Source: Lingula anatina (Eukaryota > Brachiopoda > Lingulata > Lingulida > Lingulidae). From it: a stretch of DNA of 64,000 nucleotides. The first letter of the stretch is position 1; each line of letters begins with the position of its first letter. Made by a program: the position numbers and the translations under genes. The stretch covers positions 925,454 to 989,453 of the forward strand of contig NW_019775569.1 of assembly GCF_001039355.2 (NCBI RefSeq). Direction: 5' to 3'. Shown here piece by piece: positions 36,501-47,300 of this stretch. The notes under the pieces were generated by a model. The model was not told where the DNA came from. It saw only the letters and a program-made list of their open reading frames with translations, and did no database searches.

Positions 36501-39500
36501 GCTAAATAGCAGCTCAGTTGTCCTCTCATGACAGATTATTTCCCTTGGGCCTGTCAGCCTCGCATAATAGCTTGTCATTGGAGACAGTTGAATTGCTTTT
36601 TCATAACAAACCCAGTTTATAACTGTATAATAACGTGATATGGTATGGCATAAGATATAATGATATGATCAATAGTTATCCATGTATATATCTTTTAATT
36701 TTCAGAAGAATGCTGAACCAACTGAAGACTATGAAGTTCCAGAGAATCCCCACATGCAGAACAAAGATATACCACCACCTCTGCCCCCAAACCACCCCAA
36801 GCCAAGTCATGGTATGTGACTCATGGTTGAAAACATATGCAAGTGGTATATATCTGTTAATCGGGGGTTAGAAATTTGCCTGAAAGATTTTTTTTTTTTG
36901 GATATTTTACAATTTGATTAGGGAATAAATGTAGTATTATTGAGAGATGTTCTAAATTGGGCTTAAGATAACATTTCTGGATTGTTTTCCTGTGATGTTT
37001 ACATTTTCTTGAAAAGAGTAGACATTTATATACAAATATTAATTTCAATATTTCATTATGTATTACAAATTTGGAATATTGGTAAATGAAAACATCAATC
37101 ACATGTTAAATCTGATGGGATACATAAACTTATTCAGTATACTAAAATTTCTTATATTCTATTTAATATATTTTTGAATGTTACTTATTTTTAGGTCAAG
37201 ACAGTTCAGATGTAAGTACACAGCAAAAATCTATTAAGATGAGGGTTTTTGTGACGTCTGGCAGACCAAGTTAAAAATATAGCATGGACCAAATTAATGT
37301 CAAAATTACAAAATTCGAACCCTTGGCACAGTAGGGTTATATTATAAAGTGCTTTAAATGATTAAAACTTATTCCAATATGGTATTAAATATATGTACTG
37401 ATTATTTGTAATGGATTTATCATTGATGAGAATTTAAGAAAATAATGTTTGCAATACTCATATTGAAAGAATTACTTATTAAAAATCCTTTTTTAATATT
37501 TCAGGATGAATATGAAACACCTCAAACAGGTCAGTTAACTTAACCAATTGTTTTTGAGTAAATTTAAACATACAGAAAAATAGCCAACAGGTAAATTAGA
37601 TTAAAGAGTCTTGATGCAGATTCATATTAATGTGATGTGAAGCAGCTACCTATATTTATTCAAAGGTTTTTATTTTATTTTTAATTTTTTTTTGCAGATT
37701 CTGGTGGCTCATTGCATGAAATCAAACCCAAAATTACTGCAAAAAGTCCTCTACCACCGCTGCCAAAGGAAGCCAAATCACCCCAAGGACTTACCAAACC
37801 TAAACCTAAGCCAGCAGAAAAGAAAGTACCCCCTGTTCCCAGTTTTAAACCTCAACCTGTAACTAATAAACCAGCTATAGTACCCAAACCACAGGCAATT
37901 AATAGGACAAAAAATACACAAAATAAAATACCAATTCCGAAGGAGACTGAAAATGACAGTAAAGATATAAGTCTTGCAAAGGAAAAGGCAGGAGGTATAG
38001 CAGCAAGGATAGCAGCCCTGCAGAAAAATGCTGGGGCAGCAGACGTTCCTGTTCCCGTGCCAGGAAAGTTGCCCAAACCTAAGCCAAGTAGTAACAGTGT
38101 GTCTACTGGTGTGTCAAGAACCCAATCAAATGCTGACGAAAGTAGTTCTTCCTCCCCTGTCAGCAAAAGGTCACAATCTCCAGAAACTGTAGAAAAGAAG
38201 CAGCACAAACCACCTAAAGGTGGAGCAAAAGGTGAACCTCTCAACCATGGCGTTGAATTTTAGTGAGGCTTCCGTATCTAATTGGGTGTAGCAAAGTGCT
38301 AAACTTGTAACATTCTTATTTAATAAATTTCTGTTTGCTTGCATGTTAAGTCTCTGATTATAGGTTGGATAACCTTATGCTACAGTAGTACTAGTAGGTC
38401 ACATTTGTATTCCTAATCTCCTTTTTTAAGATTCAACACCTTAGTGTGGAATATTGGTTCATTTTTCAACTTTTGCTGGATTGAAACAAGTTTAGGAAAT
38501 CATCTTGACGTAGATTCCAAATCTTCTTATACATAATAAGGTTGCCCTATAATCATTTTCAGTAGTAGAACAATCAGATTTAGGACTTTGAAAGCTTGCT
38601 ATAATGTATGTCATGATATATATACTCCTTGTGTATTTCTTACTGTTAAATAAATGTGGAAGAAAAATTGAGCTAAAATGACATGTATAACATTGTTATC
38701 TTCTGTTCTGCAGCCCTGCCTCCCATTCCTAAAGCTGAAGAGCCAGAGGACACCCCACCACCTCCTCCAAGTGTAGCTACCATACCACATAAAAAAGGTA
38801 CAGTAAGTCACCTTTCTGAATTACCCGATTTATCAAAATGTACAACATGGTTGATCAAAGATAAAGCAACATTTATTTCATAAAATTTGCACCAATGGAA
38901 TCTGGTGAAAATATACAGATCTAATATGACACTCAGTGGCAGTATAAAGGTAGATGGGTATAGGAAATGTATGAAGTGTGATTGAAATACAAAGAGACCA
39001 CTAGTATATGTGAATAGTTGTGAACACAATTTCAACTTACCCACCATATTTTATGCAGCACTATCTTTTCTGTTTGGGAAATACAATAAAATGCAGTATG
39101 AGGCTTGAGCAAGAATGATTTCACAAAACTGATTTCAACAACTTTGTTACAAATAATTTGAATTGTGTAATGGAATGTGAAAATTGGACACAAATAAGTT
39201 GTATGTGGTTATATAGTCAAGACAGTGAGATTGTGAGTTGTTACTTTCCCTTTACTGCATTTTCATTATAAACATTATTTGTTTGTGAAACACTTTAACT
39301 TTTATGAGGGAAGTTTTTAATTTATGATTGGGTAATGTGGCCACAAAGATTTATTCAGATTGTTTTAGTGGATTTTTAGATCATAGACAAAACAAAGTGG
39401 CAGTCAACCATAGTTTAGATTAGTGATTGCATTTGTTGTGCAGTTCAAAGGGAAGTAATTGTGTTGTAGGTCTGCGTCAAAAAGTTGCTGATGCTTCAGT

Positions 39501-42500
39501 GTTGTGCTCTATGTAAATTGATTATTATCTCTGCCAATGAAGGGGGTATGTTTTCATAGGCATGGGTTTGTCTATTTGTTAGTGGTCAAGATGTCCCCAA
39601 AATTGTGCACAAATTATGAGTTATTTTCAAGATGGACAGTTATTCAAGAGGGGAAAAGGTCATTACAATTTCAAATGAATCTAGGTCTTATAATTTAAAA
39701 AGGGATGGAATTTTATTGTTTTTTTTTTCTCCTTGACAGAGGTCTCAACTCTTTTGTTTGATTTTTACCTCTAGTATTGAGTGCAGGGTGATATCTGCCA
39801 GATGAGTGTCCTATGATTGACCACCTTGTAATACTTGTGATGTTGTGGTTATTTGTTAGTGTGGAAAGGTATATAGAATTGCTGCCAGGAAATATATAAA
39901 TAAATTTGAGATGAGATCCCAAAAACCTTGAAACAGATTTGAAATCTCTCCCCCTGCAATTAAGTACTTTTTCTATTACACATAGCCATCATTGGACTAA
40001 CAGATTGGCCTTTACTTGTCCTAAAACCATGACTAAATTTTTCCTTTTTGTGACAATTTTATGCCCATGCAATTTATATCAAGATATAATATTTGTACAC
40101 TTTTTCAGGCTAGATGTTGAATTTTATTTTTATTTAGTCATCTAGAATTAAAGAAGATTGATTGCCAATAACAGCAGTTACATTAAGTTCAATTAGATTC
40201 TCACTCTGTAACCGAGTGTTTTAACAGAAGATTAAAATCTGTAGTGATCAGTACATGCTGCAATTTGATTTCATCTGGGGAGCTATCATTGGTAATTAGA
40301 GACTTGGAAAAGATGCTAGAGTCTTATCACATTTTCTCTATTATTGATTTTGTTTATACCCTTTAAAGACTATTCCTTTGTGATATGAGATCACAGGTCT
40401 GACTCATCCAAGGGAAATATAAAAGGAAGATTAAATCTTGTTCAAATTTCTGAAATTCGAGTAATATAATTGCAGGACTAAATGTTGACAGAAATTATCA
40501 TCTTGAATAGGAATAAATCTAATATAATTGCCAATTAGTGCACAATCTGTGGAGCAAATAAAAAGTTCATAATAGAGTCAACACATTTATTGACCAGAGT
40601 TATATCTTCAGAGATATGCACCATCTGCTGGCAGGGCAAAAAATGCTCATAAAACTCTAGGACCTGACTCAGGGCTGCCATTTGCTGTCATCTTCTCAGT
40701 AATTTACTGCAGGGTTTTTCCTGACCTGCCAAAATATTTCACAGTTAACTGTGTTTTATATTTTATAACTGAGAGCTCCTATAAATAGAGAGAGGGTTAT
40801 GTGGAATGGCAGTAGATAGTTATCAGAGGAGAAGAGGAAGAAAAGGTAGGCTGTGAGATTCGGTCATCTTTTTAATATGTGAATATAGTTAGTACCAGGC
40901 TAATTCAGCACAAATGTTGAGTTTATCTGGTTGGGGTAGCCATTGTGGTGTAGAAAGTTTTTAATGACCCAGGAGTGAAAATGCAGTCCAAGGCTAAAAA
41001 TTGTAGGATCTTAGAGCCTTGAATCAAGGAGACAGTTTCTAGTTTTTTTTTAAACATAACTATCTAGGTGGAATAATTGAAATTGTGCAGTATCAGGTGA
41101 AGTAGAATTAAACAATTTTACATCTTAGTATCTAGATTGTCAAACTGCTTCTTTCAAAAGAGGAGTATATGTTTAAATAATACATTATTGTAGCTTAGGG
41201 ATGGCTGGATTATTTTTGTTCAGAGAAATGTATATTGATTTCTTTGATCATTAGCAGCATATGAACAACAGTGGAAGGTCATAGTATGTTTGAAGATTTA
41301 TAAGTATCTAATAATACAAGGAAGTGTGTGTGTATCAGGGTGTGTGTACATGTAATTTATTTGAAATTTTATTCGTCATCTTAGTTCTTATTTAATTGAA
41401 ATTATATAAAGTAAGGTTATGATTTGGTTTTCAAATTCTTGCATTCTCTGTTGTAAAAAAAGAAAACATCCAACTTCTCAGGAATATCAATTGACATGTA
41501 TATATACACCACTTCAACTATACTAAATATCAAATGATTTGTTAAATCGTGAGATGAAATTCTTTGGGAAGTGAGAAGGAAAAGAAAGGGAAGGTCAATA
41601 TTTTGTGCAGTGGAAAAATGAGTCATATTTAACAGATGTTACTGGTATATAGCTTAATGGTGATTCTAATTAAAAAGTGCATATTATTGTAGAGAACTTT
41701 TAAGTCTGTGACTTTGCGTTAATGTATCAATATTAGTTAAAGGCAATTAAATGACTTAGAGTACTGCTTAAAAAAAATTTTTTTTTTTGTTCTTATTGGG
41801 CCAAAATCCTTTTTTTACTGTATTCTCAGTATGATCATTTGTTTTTTAACATGTAAAGATTTTTAGGTTATATATTAAAATGATTAATGTTACTACTTGT
41901 GGCGGATTTTAATTGCGAATCTTTCAGATCGCACACCAATTGCAAGTAAGAGTCCGTCATTCAACCCAGGTTCTCGTCCTCTGCCTCCACCACCAGGGGG
42001 CAGTCAAAGCATGGTAAGCACAACTGGTTGTCATCACAAAGTAATTTGTGTAATTTGAGAGTTGATTACCTGTTGTTATTGACTATGTCACATATATGTG
42101 TATTTAAATAAAAATTTTAACCATTTGTGGCATAAACAGTTGCCCCACCTCAAATGCCTATAAAATTGTAGCCCAGTAAAATTTTGAAAATTTGTATAGA
42201 TACCAAGCTCTATTGCTGCTTTAGGCCTTTTTGATTCATAGCCATTGGCACAAAGAGCCAGTAAGCTTAACTAAATTCACCAACTGATTTGTTATGTACA
42301 TTATATGCAGTCTAGATATTACATCATAAATGAACGGAAAATAAAAATTCTGGGATGTGTTCTGATTTGTGTGTAGTCTGTAATTAATTACCTATGGGTA
42401 ACTGTTGCCGTGACCGTACCGTTTACAGGGGCGGATCCAGAGATATTTTCTGACAGTCTTCCAAACTATCTTTGTTGATCCAACCTCCATTTTTAACCGT

Positions 42501-44360
42501 CTTCCGACAGAAAAAATAGATACCCGTCAATGTAAACTTGAAAATCTGACCGTCTTCCGGAAGACCCAGAAGACGGCCTAAATCTGCCAGAACAACTCGG
42601 AAACTGTCTTGGAGTATATAATGTGTTTTTACTGCATAAATAAATGTGAACAGAAACTAAATTAAGTTGATTTGAACTGAGTAAAACTGAAACTGATAAA
42701 AACTAATGAAAACATAAAACTATATGATCCCGGAGATCCGTGTTGCTGAAACTGAAAATGTAAGGGCGGGATCTCAAATTTATACATGAGTGTCATGTGA
42801 CACGAACACATCTCACTGACTACTCTCACTTGTCACTACTACACATGTTGCAGTTACAGTAACAATTCATCATGGTGAGACAGATATTTAACAAAAAGTG
42901 TGACGTTTTATTTGTCATATATCTGGACATATTCTATTTATAATTATCATTATTTTATCTTTAGGATGAAGAGAACATTGAAGCAGAGTCATGGTATCAT
43001 GGGGACATCTCTAGAGACGTGTCAGACCAGCGCCTTAAATCTCTAGGAACTGTAAGTGTAGTACACCTACACCTGGTAATAATAATAATAATAACCAGAT
43101 CTTCTTAACCATCCTTCACCAGCTGTGTGTCCACTATTGAGATTTTAAACCTAGGATTTTTATACATAGTAATCCACTAGATTTACCAGTTATACATTGT
43201 CAGGTTATACTACGAAATACTTGGTACAGACAAAATGAAACTTCATTATTTAAAGCATCAGTCTTTTCTAAAATTTGTTATAAATTTCGATGTTTTATAA
43301 GTCAAATAGGATTGGTTGCAGTCAGTTTGAGTGGAGTAATATTCAGATGTGAACAAGTTGGATTTGTGACAATTTGCCATTATTTATTGCATCTTTAGAT
43401 TAAAATGTTTTTTTTTAATCAAATGATACGATATACTTTGTAGTTTTGGCATAGAAATTCTTCATTATGTATTCAAACAAAAAATACTTGTAAGATAACA
43501 TTCAACTTACAAATTTGATTGTCAAGGTCATTCAAATGATAGAATTAAAGCAGCCCACATGTACACATACACATAACGCATTTCTTCATGGCATACAGAA
43601 TATTTATCCAATCATAAATTCAGTTAACATATTTATTTTTTACAAATTTGCCTAGGTTCAAAATTTTGATTTCAATTAAATGTTGCAGGATTTTTATATA
43701 ATTTGACTAAGTAAGCCTTTAAATACTCAGAACATGTAGAAATTATATATTTTGTTTAATTTTTTAGAATGGATCTTTTCTGGTGCGCCTCAGCAAGAAA
43801 GGTGGACCTACTAGTCCATATTCTTTATCTCTGTTCCATGAAGGAAGGGTTTGGAATCTTCACATCAGAAAGAAGGCTGATGCATCTTTTGCATTAGGCA
43901 ATGAAAAACCTAATGAATTGGTGAGAACCTCATGCCTCAGTTTTGAAATTTACACACTTATCTTCAGTTTAAATTAATATAGTGCCTTACACTTTTAACA
44001 AGTAAGTAGAAAATATTCAAATTTGGCGAGGACTTTGAAATACAACTATTAAACAATTGGATAATTTTATTGTTCAAAGAGGAACAGTTTTAGATATTGG
44101 TAATTTGTTATTGTTTGAAAATTGAAAACTAACATATCCGACTCGGTAGAAGTGTTCGTATTTTTTTAGCATAATCAATCAATGGATTCTAAACACTACT
44201 GGAAGCACTTTCAACCACTGTAACGGTGTTAAATTGTTTATTATTTCAGAGCTTTCCGTCAGTCTCAGAACTAATCAGTTATCACCAGACTAATCCCCTG
44301 GTTTTAGCAGGTGCTCAGAGTGGTCAGACACAGCTCAGGAACACTCCAGACAAGTCATAG
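15206..44360 (+). CDS. SLP-76/BLNK-family adaptor (SAM, YxxP, Pro-rich, SH2), complete
   Basis: Twenty exons: 15206-15283, 16348-16410, 16747-16802, 18668-18724, 19077-19148, 24317-24384, 24800-24861, 25004-25028, 27573-27631, 29219-29306, 32964-33109, 36706-36811, 37195-37211, 37505-37529, 37698-38231, 38714-38797, 41928-42013, 42965-43051, 43768-43920, 44250-44360. All phases match, giving 658 residues. A SAM-type domain spans about 12-75 (LQMWSVINVADWLKE to PLAQRRKILKAV). An acidic Tyr/Trp stretch lies at 132-160. DYEVP (Y267) and EYETP (Y302) match the YxxP sites of SLP-76 that bind Vav/Nck-type SH2 domains. Proline-rich SH3 ligands fill 210-540. The SH2 domain (about 552-645) has WYHGDIS and GSFLVR with the phosphate-binding Arg578. 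In vertebrates this family scaffolds signalling downstream of immune tyrosine kinases. LCP2, BLNK and CLNK cannot be separated here; the SAM domain favours LCP2. Confidence 0.82.
17492..18038. repeat. (CT)n microsatellite with a 479-base gap inside it
   Basis: CT/TC repeats flank Ns at 17528-18006, followed by a short TA repeat. It lies in adaptor intron 3. The gap is probably the unassembled microsatellite itself; no gene is implied. Confidence 0.9.
20087..20160. repeat. Two perfect 35-bp tandem copies
   Basis: The unit starting GATGTGTAAGATGCATTTTG is present twice without a mismatch, with the first bases of a third copy. The perfect identity suggests a recent duplication. Confidence 0.85.
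20945..20974 (+). other. First-exon-like fragment inside E1
   Basis: ATGGCCGCGTTGTCCAGCTC begins a 30-nt run coding MAALSSSNMK and followed by GTAATG, a possible splice donor. Its base composition is richer in GC than the surrounding intron. It may be a captured host 5' exon or a chance match; no parent gene is recognised. Confidence 0.3.
21370..22360. repeat. Internal tandem repeats of E1
   Basis: Units of roughly 45-65 bp built from GGAGATCGTTCGCGAT, then CGAGCGAGACGAAAAGGC and AATTTTCATAT recur about ten times. They sit in a higher-order period of about 300 bp marked by TTATTTTAACCCC followed by CCTCCCCCTTTGAA (21601, 21898 and, partly, 22329). Related units occur at 53215-53335 and 59070-59410. 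Confidence 0.8.
22408..23174. mobile_element. Nested foldback element with about 155-bp inverted ends
   Basis: TATGGGCGGCAGTTTATAC at 22408 is matched by the reverse complement of 23156-23174 (TATGGGCGGCGGTTTATAC). The inverted similarity continues inward for about 155 bp with few mismatches and one short indel. TA flanks both ends. The left arm carries an array of ACTAGTCATCAAAACGCA units alternating 18 and 21 bp (about 22547-22640). The centre has a promoter/first-exon-like piece, part of which is duplicated at 22924-22981. It has inserted into E1. Confidence 0.75.
22641..22800 (+). promoter_or_regulatory. Promoter/first-exon-like fragment carried by the nested element
   Basis: The 160 bp contain CCAGATGGCGCC (22646-22657, resembling a CTCF core), GTCACATGAT (an E-box of USF/TFE type) and CAAAATGGCGGAC (22701), a good YY1 site overlapping an ATG. 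From that ATG (22705) a 31-codon ORF reads MADVIEAALSYSSLELENYL and ends at 22800. YY1 sites over the start codon are typical of housekeeping-gene first exons, so this looks like captured gene sequence. The source gene is unknown. Confidence 0.4.
25770..25801 (+). other. Candidate alternative exon of the adaptor (tyrosine-bearing)
   Basis: A 32-nt segment has a good acceptor (pyrimidine tract ending TTATTCTAG) and a consensus GTAAGT donor. It enters in phase 1 and exits in phase 0, exactly like the 59-nt exon at 27573-27631. It would encode DHLDTSMYQAA between exon 8 and exon 10. Using both exons in series breaks the frame, so if real it is mutually exclusive with exon 9. Transcript evidence is needed. 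Confidence 0.4.
25802..27572. other. Adaptor intron 8, distal part
   Basis: AT-rich intron. A small imperfect palindrome of GATCTGGT/ACCAGATC motifs lies at 27168-27262. No further exon was recognised. Confidence 0.5.
27632..29218. other. Adaptor intron 9
   Basis: AT-rich intron of 1.6 kb. I found no repeat, regulatory motif or additional exon in it. Confidence 0.5.
30070..30255. repeat. Two-copy tandem duplication, period about 109 bp
   Basis: TGTTATCAAGGTGAAAA and AGCTAATTATCATAAGGTGA occur in the same order in both halves with a few substitutions. It lies in an adaptor intron; no function is evident. Confidence 0.75.
30520..30564. repeat. (GT)n microsatellite
   Basis: Nearly pure TG dinucleotides, with TTTGTG interruptions at the left edge, in an adaptor intron. 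Confidence 0.9.
32496..32562 (+). other. Candidate alternative first exon of the adaptor
   Basis: ATG at 32496, in AGGAAATGG context, opens a 67-nt segment coding MDAVVKFYASVKRRLSHSSVEP and ending at a strong GTGAGT donor in phase 1. That phase joins directly to exon 11 (32964). The result would be a short adaptor lacking the SAM domain but keeping the YxxP sites, proline-rich centre and SH2. Read as an internal exon it does not match exon 10's phase. No promoter motif is obvious. Confidence 0.3.
32917..34075. repeat. Left copy of a 1.15-kb direct duplication flanking a gap
   Basis: This segment contains adaptor exon 11 (32964-33109) and part of the following intron, and ends at the gap edge. 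It is nearly identical to 35068-36213. Differences are a 14-bp stretch missing from the right copy (near 33572), one extra T in the right copy and a few substitutions. Confidence 0.9.
34077..35067. other. Assembly gap (991 Ns)
   Basis: A run of Ns in the adaptor gene between the two copies of the duplicated segment. Confidence 0.99.
35068..36213. repeat. Right copy of the 1.15-kb duplication, with a second copy of exon 11
   Basis: It begins exactly at the gap edge and repeats 32917-34075, including an identical exon at 35115-35260. The exon is 146 nt and enters in phase 1 but exits in phase 0, so including both copies in one mRNA would shift the frame. An unmerged allele is more likely than a true second exon. 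Confidence 0.9.
38232..38327 (+). other. Candidate alternative 3' end of the adaptor (no SH2)
   Basis: If the donor after 38231 is not used, exon 15 reads on for ten codons (GEPLNHGVEF) to a TAG at 38261-38263, and an AATAAA follows at 38322-38327. That would give a short adaptor with SAM and tyrosine/proline regions but no SH2 domain. The main splice (G at 38231 joined to 38714) is in frame and favoured. Confidence 0.35.
38798..41927. other. Adaptor intron 16
   Basis: AT-rich intron of 3.1 kb. I see no repeat of note, RNA gene or additional exon. Confidence 0.5.
42014..42964. other. Adaptor intron 17
   Basis: About 42410-42600 is less AT-rich and contains repeated GTCTTCCGACAG/GTCTTCCGGAAGAC motifs, possibly a degenerate repeat element. 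Its boundaries cannot be set. The rest shows nothing. Confidence 0.35.
43052..43767. other. Adaptor intron 18 (splits the SH2 domain)
   Basis: A short TAA repeat lies at 43077-43093. Otherwise it is plain AT-rich intron. Confidence 0.5.
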
Positions 44361-47300
44361 CATTAGCTATAATGACTGGACTGACACTTTGTCTGAACTT
44401 GTATAGATTGACTCAGAAAAAATATCATGTATGGAACAGGCTCAAAAAAATTGTTTTTTTTTTAATATCATAATATCCGGATAAAAATATGGAGCCATCA
44501 CTTAATTTTATAATTAAATTGATAATTGCTTTGTCCCTGTATGTTTGATATTTAAATATGATATCATGGCATTTTCTATGCACAAAATAAAAGACAGGTA
44601 TGTATATTAATAGATTTACAAGATGTGAATATATAACATATTAAGCTACTATATTTCCAACACACCAAGTTCTTGTTAAATCACATGAAAATAATGCAGT
44701 TAGCCAACACTTTGATCGACTGTTTGTTTTACAGTTTTAAAGCATTTTTTAATTAAATCCCATATGAAAATGTTACATCAGCATCTCAGAATGCAGTAGG
44801 CTACCATTCTTTGATAAATAACAAATCACTGAAATAAATCAGAAGGGATTTATATCAAGTGTAAAAAAAAATCTGTGAAAAATTATTAATTTGCATAATT
44901 TTATTTATTTGTCTTTATCTGCTTGATGTCCATGTTATTTTTAAACCAATACAAAGTGTAATATTTTAGTATAGCCTTTGGATTAAATAAATGCTTGAAA
45001 AAGAACATATTCTTAACAGTAATCAGCCCATAAATAATAGTACCTGTATGTATATTTGAGCATTTCATAATTAGTTTAACTGTATATAACAAGCAAGGAG
45101 AGTAATTGATCAAACTGGACCTGCATTAAAACTGGTTTATTGTGAAGTAGTAGGTAGGGACACTAGTGCATATATTGTCTAAGCATATGGACAAAATGTG
45201 AAAAACTTATGTACCCACATTTATACAGACGTGTCTATACTCGTCCTTACATATGTATATAATCATTTATTATATACCATTTGACTAATCCTTAGTCAAT
45301 TTATTTTTAAACAATTGTCATACTTTCTATAATTGCAAAGCAATTGAATTTTTATTGAAGTAAAAATCATGGCTTTGTTGAAGATGGTCACAGTCTACTT
45401 GTTAATCTTGCTAATGTATTATCTAAGTTAAAATGCAAATGTTAAGGTTGTGGCATTTTCAGGTGAGACATTCTTATCAAAAATGGATTCAAAATAACCA
45501 CTCTATGATATTAATAGTTTTACTTTGGCAAATTATTGAATCAAAACTAGACACTGTTAAGTTGAACTGTTTTAAAATTTCAGCATAAAAGCTAAGGTAT
45601 TGGCCCATATTAATGTAACATAGAAAAAATAGATATTGAATGTATCCTGGGGCATTTTCCTTAATGCCCCTTGTCAACTAATTTATGGTTCAATCATGAT
45701 GACCTGGAATAACAATATCCATCAAGACTTTTTGTCCTGATATTAACAAATAATAAAATGCAAATGTTATAAGCATTCACATATTTCACTCGTATAATTC
45801 TAAGCAATTATGCATTTATTTTGATAGAGAAACAATTGACTCCTGTGCCTTTAGATCCAATATGCCTTTTTTTTTGTTTGTTTAATGATGTAATTGTGAG
45901 TGTATACTATTTGTTTCAGTCTCCTTTCCTTATATAATGGGCAGTTGTTTTCATATTATCAGTATTATTTTAACAGGTTTATTTGCCTGTATTGTTTCTC
46001 ATATGTAGAAGAAATACAATCTTTTGTATATTCTTCCAAGTTCATCTTTCACACTTGTATATCAGTATGTATATATATTTCAGTTTTACCAAGGTGAAAG
46101 TGCTTTACAATATAATGTTATCAAGTTAGAATTTATCCATTATAAATCCAGCTTTACTGATAATTATTTACATCCAAATAAATCTTCATATTGCATTGGA
46201 GGTTGGAGATTGCAACCACTTTAATGTAGTATTTTAGGTTTACTTGTTACATTGAATATCATGATCTATAAATCCATTTAGGATGCCACCAATTATTCAG
46301 CAAGCATCTCTCAGCACCAGTGTGGGTAATATTATCATCACAAGAGCACATTAATGTGAATATGAACATTTTTTGTTTTAAAAGGCAGAAGCTACCTTGC
46401 CATTTTTTCCTGCATGCTCTTTTAAACTAGTTTTGCAATATGGTGTTAGAGCATTTTATGTAGAACAAATCTGAGGTTGCTGAGCAACTTTGTATTGACA
46501 CCATGCCTGTGATGATTTAAAGCAACATCATAATTCCAAGTATTCTGTAATTAAATTTAGTAGTAGTCTTAATACAAGTCACATTTTAATAGATACTTGA
46601 GATAGTAATAGTAGTAACAGTCTAAAAGGTGTTTGAAATGTTTAAGTTGATCATCAAATACCGGTTATTTTTAGATCACACCGCTGGTGTTTACTTATTA
46701 TATTTGCATTTTTGTGATCAATTCATGGAATCTAAGTTATAGCTTCCAACATCAGTTCCTATATATATATGTACATCAGATTAGTTGATGAAACCCAAAA
46801 TGTTTACAAGAATTTCAATGCATTATATGTACAACATATTTCGTCTTACTATTCTTGTTATTATATTCATATTACCTCTCAAATATTCTTACAACTTGAA
46901 TATTAAAAAAGTATAAATACAAATTATGGCTATTTGCTGCAAGTCTGACACACATTGTGGAACCTAAATGTAAAAGCTTTTTATTTCTATAGGCCTCCTT
47001 GGTCTTACCATTAAAAACATGAAAATTACAAAAAATAATCAGCAAAGAAAATTAGTACATGCTTTTTCAATAACAGTAAAAGAAACACTTTATAGTTTTC
47101 TTCTTTTATTCTGAATAGATTATCATTTAACATTGCACAACTGCATGACAAGAAAATTAGACAAAAATTAATTTTCCACCATTAAGTTCTTATTTCAAAA
47201 CATATTCCCAGGATGAATTATTCTAGTTGGTTCAAAATGATTACAGAACCACTGAGGGGTGTCTGCATTTGAGCCAGTTTCGCATAATTAACAAACTTCA

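Noticed and set aside
46282-46328. Segment starting ATGCCACCAATTATTCAGCA after CATTTAG and before GTAATA, exon-like
   Set aside because: It is isolated, with no partner exon of matching phase nearby on the plus strand; chance is likely.
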